A stretch of DNA of 11,881 nt, taken from contig JBDRGC010000399.1 of NCBI GenBank assembly GCA_043818215.1, positions 1 through 11,881 on the forward strand, read 5' to 3'. Source of the DNA: JBDRGC01 sp043818215 (lineage in GTDB: Bacteria; Chloroflexota; Anaerolineae; Anaerolineales; UBA11858). The position numbers and the translations under genes were made by a program. Below are positions 1-7,100 of the stretch, in pieces (positions within the stretch are counted from its first letter, which is position 1; each line of letters starts with the position of its first letter). The notes under the pieces were generated by a model. It saw only the letters and a list, made by a program, of their open reading frames with translations. It had not been told where the DNA came from and did not search any database.

Positions 1-167
1 CCAATCCCCAATCCCCAATCTCCAATCTCCAATCTCCAATCTCCAATCTCCAATCTCCAATCTCCAATCCCCAATCCCCAATCCCCAATCTCCAATCTCC
101 AATCTCCAATCTCCAATCTCCACTCTCCACTCTCCACTCTCCACTCTCCACCCTCCACCCTCCACTC
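1..167. repeat. Heptanucleotide array A (ccaatct/ccaatcc/ccactct)
   Basis: Twenty-three consecutive 7-bp units, ccaatct or ccaatcc, turning into ccactct and ccaccct near the right end. The 24th unit (162-168) reads ccactca, and its last base is the A of the ATG at 168, so the array keeps its exact 7-bp phase into the start codon. The strand shown is pyrimidine-rich, like the right half of the array at 10278-10389, which uses the same units. A purine-rich partner half may lie left of the window. Confidence 0.97.
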
Positions 168-665
168 ATGAATTATCTCTGGTCCCCCTGGCGTATGTCA
201 TATATCCTAAATCCCCAAGAAGAGGGCTGTGCATTTTGCAATGCTATAGCCCACAGGCCCGATGGCCCCGAAAACTTGATCGTTTATCGTAGCCAGCGGG
301 CTTTTGTGATTCTCAACCGCTACCCTTACAACAGTGGGCACTTGATGGTCGTTCCGTATAAACATTGTCCTTCACTTGATGGTCTCGACCCCGAAACCCG
401 CGCCGAGATGATGGAATTGACGAATGATTGTGTCCAATTATTGCAAACTGAACATAACGCTCAAGGCATAAATATAGGCATAAATATTGGCAACGCCGCA
501 GGCGCAGGTATTCCTCAGCACATTCATTTACATATCGTGCCCCGTTGGACGGGTGACGCTAATTTCATATCTACCATAGGAGAAACGCGCGTTGTACCCG
601 AAGCACTCGAAGAAACCTACACTCGGATTTGGGAGTCTTGGGAGAGGGTGAAGCGCGAGGCATGA
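168..665 (+). CDS. HIT-family nucleotide phosphorylase/hydrolase (Ap4A phosphorylase-like)
   Basis: A 165-residue histidine-triad protein. The signature QHIHLHIVP lies at residues 117-125, with H118, H120 and H122; in the family H120 would be the nucleophile that carries the nucleotidyl intermediate. An N-terminal LWSPWRM stretch (residues 4-10) followed by a C-x-x-C pair (C21, C24) is typical of the actinobacterial and Chloroflexota type resembling mycobacterial Ap4A phosphorylase; the cysteines may help bind zinc. The likely role is cytosolic turnover of dinucleoside polyphosphates or nucleotide conjugates; the substrate cannot be read from sequence. The ATG at 168 fits the family N-terminus, but no Shine-Dalgarno is visible because the repeat array abuts the start. 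The stop TGA (663-665) is formed inside the first units of the next array, so the last residues, R-E-A, may be partly repeat-derived. Confidence 0.93.
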   Translation: MNYLWSPWRMSYILNPQEEGCAFCNAIAHRPDGPENLIVYRSQRAFVILNRYPYNSGHLMVVPYKHCPSLDGLDPETRAEMMELTNDCVQLLQTEHNAQGINIGINIGNAAGAGIPQHIHLHIVPRWTGDANFISTIGETRVVPEALEETYTRIWESWERVKREA

Positions 666-830
666 GGCATGAGGCAAGAGGCATGAGGCAAGAGGCAAGA
701 GGCAAGTGGCAAGTGCAAGAGGCAAGAGGCAAGTTGCAAGTGGCAAGTTGCAAGTGGCAAGAGGCATGAGACGTGAGGCAAGAGGCAAGAGGTATGAGGC
801 GTGAAGCATGAGACTTAAGGCGTGAAGACA
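657..830. repeat. Heptanucleotide array B (gaggcaa/gaggcat)
   Basis: About 24 units of 7 bp, gaggcaa, gaggcat and gtggcaa with variants such as gttgcaa and gagacgt, and a single 6-bp unit (gtgcaa). It begins inside the last codons of the HIT gene. To its right, 831-866 carries catgc/catgcc motifs that partly complement the ggcatg units, a poor opposite-strand half. The gap up to the thiolase ribosome site holds no gene. Confidence 0.95.
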
Positions 831-880
831 AGCCACATGCAAACATGCCACATGCCAACATTCCATGAATTTATTGTAAA

Positions 881-891
881 GAAGGAAGGAG
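881..891 (+). promoter_or_regulatory. Ribosome binding site of the thiolase gene
   Basis: A purine run gaaggaaggag lies 3-8 bases before the ATG at 895 and supports that start. It is one of the few clear Shine-Dalgarno sites in the window. Confidence 0.75.
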
Positions 892-894
892 ACT

Positions 895-2100
895 ATGACC
901 GATAAACAATACCAACCCGTTATATTGAGTGCCGTACGTACCCCCTCAGGGCGTTTCCAGGGAAGCTTGAGTGGATTCACGGCCCCGAAGTTAGGTGCCA
1001 TCGTTATAAAGGAGGCCGTTGAACGCGCCGCCATTCCAAACCCTGCCGATATCGATGAAGTCTACATGGGCAATGTTGTCTCGGCTGGCTTAGGCCAAAA
1101 CCCTGCCCGCCAGGCAGCCATCTTCAGCGGACTTCCCGCTACCGTGGGAGCTACAACCATCAACAAAGTCTGCGGCTCAGGCCTGAAATCTGCCATGTTG
1201 GCAGCGCAGGCTATTCATGCGGGCGAGGGCCAGTTATTTGTGGCTGGCGGTTTCGAAAGCATGAGTGGGACTCCATATTTGGTTTATGGACGTGGCGGGC
1301 AATTGCGCTTCGGCCACACCCAACTCACCGACGCACTTCTGAAGGATGGCCTGTGGTGTGCTCTCGAAGATTGGAGCATGGGCGAGGCGGCCGAGTTCAT
1401 CGCCGAAGAGTACAACGTCAGCCGCGAGGCCATGGATGAATTGGCGTACAATAGCCACAAGAATGCCATTGACGCCATCGACGGAGGCAAATTCGAAGCC
1501 GAGATCGTCCCGATAGAGATTAAAGGACGCAAGGGCCAGGTAACAATTTTCGACACCGACGAAGCCCCGCGGCGGGATACATCGCTCGAAGTGTTAGCGA
1601 AATTGCGTCCTGCTTTTGTCAAAGATGGCAAAGTCACCGCTGGCAATGCCCCCGGCTTGAACGATGGAGCCTCCGCGGTGGTGGTTTCCAGCCGGGCCAA
1701 AGCCGAAGAAATGGGCGTCAAACCCCTGGCCCGCATCGTCGGCTACGGGCAGGCGGCTGTGGAACCCAAGTATCTATTCTACGCCCCAGCTAAGGCGATC
1801 CCGATCCTGCTGGACAAAATTGGCTGGACCCTGGCCGATGTGGACTTGATCGAACTCAACGAAGCCTTTGCCGCTCAGGTGTTGGCCGATGGTTACGCCT
1901 TGGCCGATATTGGTTGGGATTGGGACAAGGTCAATGTCCACGGCGGGGCTATTGCCCTCGGCCACCCAATTGGGGCTTCAGGCGCCCGCGTCCTCACCAC
2001 CCTGATCTACGCCCTCAAGGACCGCAGTCTCAAGCGCGGCATTGCATCCCTCTGTCTGGGTGGCTCTGAAGCTGTGGCGATGGCGGTCGAGATCGAGTAG
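895..2100 (+). CDS. Acetyl-CoA C-acetyltransferase (thiolase family)
   Basis: A 401-residue thiolase, the normal length for the family. It condenses two acetyl-CoA to acetoacetyl-CoA, or cleaves 3-ketoacyl-CoA in the last step of beta-oxidation. Visible motifs are the nucleophile C93 in NKVCGSGLKS, the NEAFA motif near residues 322-326, H357 in GGAIALGHPIGASGAR, and the acid/base C387 in CLGG. The usual glycine-rich tail after that cysteine is altered here to CLGGSEAVAMAVE, which keeps the catalytic C-x-G. A 3-hydroxyacyl-CoA dehydrogenase lies 178 bp downstream, so the pair would cover consecutive steps of fatty-acid or butyrate metabolism. The gap between them is an 8-bp repeat array, so co-transcription is possible but not shown. 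Biosynthetic versus degradative direction cannot be decided. Confidence 0.96.
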   Translation: MTDKQYQPVILSAVRTPSGRFQGSLSGFTAPKLGAIVIKEAVERAAIPNPADIDEVYMGNVVSAGLGQNPARQAAIFSGLPATVGATTINKVCGSGLKSAMLAAQAIHAGEGQLFVAGGFESMSGTPYLVYGRGGQLRFGHTQLTDALLKDGLWCALEDWSMGEAAEFIAEEYNVSREAMDELAYNSHKNAIDAIDGGKFEAEIVPIEIKGRKGQVTIFDTDEAPRRDTSLEVLAKLRPAFVKDGKVTAGNAPGLNDGASAVVVSSRAKAEEMGVKPLARIVGYGQAAVEPKYLFYAPAKAIPILLDKIGWTLADVDLIELNEAFAAQVLADGYALADIGWDWDKVNVHGGAIALGHPIGASGARVLTTLIYALKDRSLKRGIASLCLGGSEAVAMAVEIE

Positions 2101-2104
2101 GAAT

Positions 2105-2262
2105 CAGGAAACCAGGAAACCAGGAAACCAGGAAACCAGGTATCAGGAAACCAGGAAACCAGGGATCAGGAAACCAGAAAACAGTGAGCAAGTGGTATTC
2201 ACTGATATACTGATTCCTGATCTACTGATCTACTGATCTACTGATCTACTGATCCACTGACC
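2105..2262. repeat. Two 8-bp tandem arrays (caggaaac and ctgatcta)
   Basis: The left block (2105-2183) holds about ten units, mostly caggaaac with 7-bp variants caggtat and cagggat. A short hairpin follows (cagtga 2182-2187 with tcactg 2199-2204). The right block (2202-2262) repeats ctgatcta, with four exact units and several variants. The block edges are partly complementary (atcagga near 2104 with tcctgat 2215-2221), giving a weak two-half dyad. The array starts within five bases of the thiolase stop. Confidence 0.93.
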
Positions 2263-2265
2263 AAC

Positions 2266-2272
2266 AAAGGAG
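2266..2272 (+). promoter_or_regulatory. Ribosome binding site of the hydroxyacyl-CoA dehydrogenase gene
   Basis: aaaggag, six bases before the ATG at 2279. It lies just outside the repeat array and fixes the start. Confidence 0.8.
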
Positions 2273-2278
2273 CAACAC

Positions 2279-3130
2279 ATGAAAATCGAAAAAATCTTCA
2301 TTCTCGGCGCAGGAACCATGGGCAATGGAATCGCCCAGGTTGCTGCCACAGCTGGCTACCAGGTCACATTGATGGATGTCGTGCCGGAGCAATTGGAACG
2401 CGCTCAGGCCGCCATCGCCAAATCGGTGGGCAAGCTCTTTAGCAAGGAACGCATCACCGCCGCGCAAAAGGAAGCCGCCCTCGATATCGCCACTGTCACC
2501 ACGTTGGACACCGTCGCCGGTGCGGATCTGATCATCGAGGCCGCCACCGAAAACCCGGAACTCAAATTCAAGATTTTCCGCGATATCGACGCACACGCCC
2601 GCCCCGACGCGATTCTGGCGTCCAACACTTCCTCCATTAGCCTGACCAAGATCGCCGCCGCCACCAGCCGCCCCGCAAAGGTCATCGGGATGCACTTTAT
2701 GAACCCGGTGCCCCTGATGAAATTGGTGGAGATCATCCGCGGCCTCTCGACCTCGGACGAAACCACTCAGGCCGTGGTCGAAGTCTGCCGGGTGATGGGC
2801 AAAGACCCCGTGGAAGCCAACGACTCGCCGGGCTTCATCTCCAACCGCATCCTCTGCCCGATGATCAACGAGGCCATCTTTACCCTGCAAGAGGGCATTG
2901 GCACCCCCGAGGCCATCGACACAGTGATGAAGCTGGGCATGAACCATCCCATGGGGCCGCTCGCTTTGGCAGACCTCACCGGCCTCGATGTGGTACTATT
3001 CGTGATGGAAGTGCTCCAGCGCGACCTGGGCGAAGACAAATACCGCCCGGCCTACCTGCTGCGCAAAATGGTCGCTGCCGGTCACTTGGGACGGAAGAGC
3101 GGCAAAGGTTTTTATGATTACAGCGGGTAA
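2279..3130 (+). CDS. hbd: 3-hydroxybutyryl-CoA dehydrogenase (NAD-dependent)
   Basis: A 283-residue single-domain 3-hydroxyacyl-CoA dehydrogenase, the usual length for the stand-alone butyryl type. The Rossmann motif GAGTMG occupies residues 10-15 and an aspartate ends the second strand (LMD near residue 33). The catalytic set, spaced exactly as in the human mitochondrial enzyme, is S118 (SNTSS), H139 (GMHFMNP), E151 (KLVEI) and N189 (FISNR). The C-terminal helical domain shows the usual GLDV, LLRKMV and GRKSGKGFYDY motifs. It interconverts 3-hydroxyacyl-CoA and 3-ketoacyl-CoA in the cytosol with NAD(H), next to the thiolase step encoded upstream. The gene symbol rests on family similarity; paaH or fadB2-type names would be equally defensible. 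Confidence 0.95.
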   Translation: MKIEKIFILGAGTMGNGIAQVAATAGYQVTLMDVVPEQLERAQAAIAKSVGKLFSKERITAAQKEAALDIATVTTLDTVAGADLIIEAATENPELKFKIFRDIDAHARPDAILASNTSSISLTKIAAATSRPAKVIGMHFMNPVPLMKLVEIIRGLSTSDETTQAVVEVCRVMGKDPVEANDSPGFISNRILCPMINEAIFTLQEGIGTPEAIDTVMKLGMNHPMGPLALADLTGLDVVLFVMEVLQRDLGEDKYRPAYLLRKMVAAGHLGRKSGKGFYDYSG

Positions 3131-3490
3131 AGAGTATACAGGTAAACAGCTTGGATACTGCTTGGAACCCTTGTATACCTTGTATACCCTGTATACGTAG
3201 TTGCTCAAAATGTTAGTGATGCATTGCATCCCCAAGGATGCGTACCCACCAATAAAACCGAATTGTAAATGGTAAATGGTGAATTATAAATGGTAAATGC
3301 TGGCTGCGCTGTATGAACTTCATTTACAATTTACCATTCACCATTTACCATTTACCATTTCATTCCACCCTGCATAATTCAAATGATGCACTTGATAAAG
3401 TGCATACCCAAAGGGCATAATAATGCAGTTCTATCGCCGCTTGACCACCAAGATTTTGAGCAATTACCTGTATACTTTATCTACCTGTCT
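3127..3490. repeat. Nested palindromic repeat region between dehydrogenase and GNAT genes
   Basis: A layered inverted repeat fills the gap. Outer arms: gtatacaggta (3134-3144) is the exact reverse complement of 3465-3475. A second pair is 3191-3211 (gtatac to gctcaaaat) with 3453-3475, mostly complementary. Between them are three 9-bp units cttgtatac/cctgtatac (3170-3196) and small hairpins at gcatccccaaggatgc (about 3226-3241) and tgcacttgataaagtgca (about 3386-3403). The core is a long stem of aaatggt-type units, 3261-3299 against 3321-3360, with a loop of about 21 bases. The right edge overlaps the leader of the GNAT gene. No gene is supported here. Confidence 0.88.
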
Positions 3491-3501
3491 ACCCCGCATT
3501 T

Positions 3502-3506
3502 GGAGG
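3502..3506 (+). promoter_or_regulatory. Ribosome binding site that sets the GNAT start
   Basis: ggagg, six bases before the ATG at 3513. It decides against the earlier in-frame ATG at 3423, which would add 30 residues encoded by the repeat region and has no such site. Confidence 0.8.
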
Positions 3507-3512
3507 ATACCC

Positions 3513-3941
3513 ATGAGCATCGATTTACGCGAAATGACCATCAACGATTACGACGAAGTTCTCTCGCTTTGGCAAGGCACTGAAGGCATCGGGTTGAGCG
3601 ATGCTGATTCCAAAGAGAGCATCATGCGCTTTCTCGACCGCAACCCAGGCCTCAGTTTTGTGGCTATGGATGGGGATGTGCTAGTCGGGGCGGCGTTGTG
3701 CGGCCACGACGGTCGGCGGGGCTATATTCATCATCTAGCCGTTGCCAGCTCCCACCGCAAGCAGGGGATTGGCAAGTCTCTGGTAAGCCGCTGCATGTAC
3801 GCTCTCCTGCGCATCGGTATCCCAAAATGCCACCTCTTCACCTTTGGCGACAACCAGGGCGCCATCGAATTCTGGAATAAAATCGGCTGGACGGAGCGGG
3901 TTGAGTTGATGATGATGTCGCAGCAGATCGCGGCCGATTGA
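3513..3941 (+). CDS. GNAT-family N-acetyltransferase
   Basis: A 142-residue GNAT protein starting MSIDLREM. The acetyl-CoA binding motif A is HRKQGIGKSL (residues 81-90), giving the Q-x-x-G-x-G/A pattern with Q84, G85 and G87, preceded by the beta-strand YIHHLAVAS. The downstream GAIEFWNKIGW is the usual motif B region (NxxAxxFYxxxGF type). These proteins move acetyl from acetyl-CoA to an amine; the acceptor here is unknown. Similarity in size and layout is to the YpeA/RimI-like small GNATs. The stop TGA overlaps an out-of-frame TTG (3938), from which an open frame runs through the next array into the TIR gene, but the TIR start is placed at 4106. There is no sign that it is a toxin, and no antitoxin gene is adjacent. 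Confidence 0.9.
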   Translation: MSIDLREMTINDYDEVLSLWQGTEGIGLSDADSKESIMRFLDRNPGLSFVAMDGDVLVGAALCGHDGRRGYIHHLAVASSHRKQGIGKSLVSRCMYALLRIGIPKCHLFTFGDNQGAIEFWNKIGWTERVELMMMSQQIAAD

Positions 3942-3960
3942 CCGCTGACGGACGACCGCC

Positions 3961-4098
3961 GACCGAAGACGGAAGACAGAAGACCGAAGACGGAAGACCG
4001 AAGACGGAAGACCGAAGACGGAAGACCGAAGACCGAACGCGGTTCTCCGTCCCCCGTCTCCCGTCCCCTGTCCCCCGTCCCCCATCCCCCGTCCAGAG
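3961..4098. repeat. Two-half heptanucleotide array E (gaccgaa/gacggaa, then tcccccg)
   Basis: The left half (3961-4037) has eleven 7-bp units, mostly alternating gaccgaa and gacggaa, so a 14-bp higher-order period is visible. After a short spacer, the right half (4043-4098) has pyrimidine units tcccccg, tctcccg and tcccctg; reverse-complemented they resemble the left units, giving an imperfect dyad. The array ends eight bases before the TIR-CHAT start. It has no in-frame stop in the TIR frame, so annotation tools may extend the downstream protein through it. Confidence 0.95.
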
Positions 4099-4105
4099 AG
4101 GCACA

Positions 4106-7100
4106 ATGAGCCATCCCGTTTTCATCTCCCACACCAGCAAAGATGACGCGTTCGTCAAAGCCTTGCGTGAGAAGCTGGCAACGCACGGCATTTCGACCTG
4201 GGTCGATGCGCGCGAATTAGTCGCCGGGGACAAATTGGCCTCTGAAATCGAGCAAGCCATCGAGACCGCCCGTGCCTTTATCGCCGTGCTCAGCCCCCAT
4301 GCGATCAACTCCCGCTGGGTGAGCAAAGAAATCCACAAAGCACTGGAAGTCGAAGCCCAACGCCAGGGAGAGGGCTACCTCGTCATCCCGGTGATGCTGC
4401 CGGGCATCGAAGCGGGCGCCCTGACCCTGTGGTTTGGCGACGCAGAACCCGTCGGGCTGCCCATCCAAACCGACGTCGGCGGGCTGGACGTGGGTATCAT
4501 CCCCCTGCTGGAGGCTCTGCGCGAGCGACTGCCGGATGACCGCCCTTCGATCCGCGACATTGCCGCAGCCCCGGTCGACGAACTCATCCTGCGGCTGCGA
4601 GACCCGCATATCGAAGAGCGGGCCGGCACGCGCCGCGCCGCCGCCACCGCCACCCTGATCTACGACCCCGCCGACCCGGGCAAGCGCAAGGTAGAAAGCC
4701 AGCGATTCCAATTCACCGCTCCGCTGGGGGCCATCGAGCACGCTGAAATCCGCTGGTACTTGGAGGAATACTACCGCTGGCCGGTGGGCGTTTTCCAGCA
4801 GCGGGCCGCGCGCACCGAGGATCAGCTGCTCGCCTGGGGCCAGGCACTTTACCGCGCCACCCTGGGGATGGCTGCCGCCCACAATGCGCTGTCCTCCTGG
4901 CAGTCCGCACCCGCAGCCGCCGCCCGCCGCCTCTCCATCGAAGTCGATGCCGACCCCATCCTCACCGCTGACGACGATGCTTCGCCGCAATCCGCCATTC
5001 GCCATCCCTCATCCGCCATTCGCCATTCCTCACCCGCCCCCCGCCATCCCTCATCCGCCCCCCGCCATTCCTCATCCGCCATTCGCCATTCCTCATCCGC
5101 CATTCGCCATTCCTCATCCGCCACCCGCCATTCCTCATCCGATGAAGCCGCCTCGGCTCTGCTGGCCCTGCCCTGGGAACTGCTCCACGATGGGCGCAGC
5201 TACCTCTTCCAGGGGCGTACCCCCGTGCGGGTGCGCCGCCACCTGCCCAACCGTCACAGCATGGATCGCGCCATCGCCGAACTGCCCATCCGGATTCTGC
5301 TGGTCAGCCCGCGGCCCGATGACGAGCACGCCGGCTATATCGACCACCGCCTCAGCGCCCAGGCTTTGGTCGCGGCGGTCGAAAATCTGGGCGCGCTGGT
5401 CGAATTCGAGGTGCTCACTCCGCCCAACTTCGCGGCCCTACGCGCCGCGCTGGAGCAGGCCGTCGCCGAGAGCAATCCTTATGAAGTCATCCACTTCGAC
5501 GGGCACGGAGTCTACGATGCCCACAAAAGTTTGGGCGCCCTGGTCTTCGAAGACCCCCGCGATGCCGGGGTACTCAGCCAGCGGCGTAGTACCCTGGTCG
5601 ATGCCGGGGAATTCGCGGCCCTGATGCGTGATTACCGTATCCCGCTGGTCTTTTTGGAGGCCTGCCAGAGCGCCCAGTTCGAGCATGACCCGACTGCCTC
5701 GGTCGCTGCCCAACTGCTGGATGCCGGGGTGACTTCGGTGGCGGCCATGACCCACAGCGTGCTGGTGGAGACCGCCCGGCGTTTCACCCAGGCCTTTTAC
5801 CGATCCCTGGCCGCGGGTGCCCGGGTGGGGGATGCCATGCTGGCCGGGCAGAAGACCCTGGCCGAAGATAGCTACCGCATCGACATTATGGGGGCCGGAG
5901 AATTGCATTTGCAGGATTGGTTCGTCCCGGTGCTTTATCAGGAAAAGCAGGACCCGCAATTATTCGACCGGGTTCCCGACGCCAAAATCCAGGAATTGGG
6001 GCGGGCTGCCGCGAAATTGAGCCTGGGTGCCCTCCCGGAGCCTCCCGCGCACACCTTTATCGGGCGCAGCCGGGAATTGCTGGCCCTGGAGCGTTTGCTG
6101 CTGCGGGAGGGGGGCGACGACCAGCGGCGGCAATACGCCGTGATCGTGGGGGCCGGCGGGGCCGGCAAAACCACCATCGCCGTGGAGTTAGCCCAGTGGC
6201 TGGCCCGCACCCAACGCTTCGACCGCGTGGCCTTCGCCAGCCTGGAATTCACCCATGACGACCGTGCTCTGCTCGACTCCCTGGGCCGCCAACTCTGCGG
6301 CGTAAATTACAGCGTAGCCGAGTACAAGACCCTGGCGGAGGCGCGCCTGCCCGTAGACCGCGCTTTGCGAGATCAGTGCGTGCTGCTGGTGGTTGACAAC
6401 GTCGAAACTATCCTAACTCCTAACCTCCTAACCCCTAACGAGAGAGGGTTAGAAGTTAGGGAGTTAGGCGTTAGGGGTGCGGAGGAAATTTTCGCTTTGT
6501 TGCAAAACTTGCTGGCCGCCTCCCCGCAGACCCGCCTGCTGCTGACTTCGCGTGAGACTTTGCCGGCACCCTTCGATTTTGGCAAACAACACCTGCGCCT
6601 GGGCGCTTTGAGCCAGCGCGACGCCGTGGATTTGGTGAGCCATGTGATGACGGCCGCGGGCCACGAACCGCCCGCCGCCGACCCCGGCGAGACTCCCGAG
6701 GAAGTCACTGCCCTGGTGGAAGCCGTGGGCCGCCACGCCCGTGCCCTGGTGCTCATCGCCCGCGAAGTAGCCTCCCGCGGCGTGCGCGCCGTGACCAGAG
6801 ACCTGGCCGGGATCATGGCCGCTTTGGAGGCCAGATACCCGGGGCAGAGGGAGAACTCGTTGTTTGCGAGTGTGGAGCTTTCGCTGCGAAGGCTGACGGA
6901 TGAAGGCAGAAGGATGATAAAACCCCTGGGCGCATTTCATAGCGGCTGTAATTTGTGGACATTGATGACAGTACTAGAAATTGATGAAAGTACTGCTTCC
7001 CAATTTACCAATTTACTAATTTCCGTTGGCCTCGCCCAACCCGACGAATACAGCTACCTGCACCTCGACCCCGCCCTGCCCCCCTACCTGTGGGGCCAGA

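Noticed and set aside
1..167. CRISPR array
   Set aside because: Units are 7 bp with no spacers.
528..1034. Minus-strand open frames over array B
   Set aside because: Their products are repetitive leucine/alanine/serine strings from the heptamers, with no domain.
2206..2211. TATACT as a -10 box for the dehydrogenase gene, and the similar TATACT at 3471 for the GNAT gene
   Set aside because: Both lie inside repeats, and no -35 element sits at acceptable spacing; too weak to annotate.
3423..3512. Longer GNAT protein from an upstream ATG
   Set aside because: The extra residues are coded by the palindromic repeat, and a clear ggagg site supports 3513.
3938..4105. N-terminal extension of the TIR protein from a TTG overlapping the GNAT stop
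   Set aside because: The added 56 residues are translated heptamer repeat, and the TIR fold begins at the ATG at 4106.
4217..5005. Long minus-strand open frame opposite the TIR-CHAT gene
   Set aside because: Shadow of GC-rich codon bias; the + strand frame has clear conserved domains, and the antisense product is low-complexity.
6411..6477. Telomere-like ccctaac repeats
   Set aside because: Internal to a bacterial coding frame, only four units per half and part of an inverted array; resemblance to eukaryotic telomere units is coincidental.
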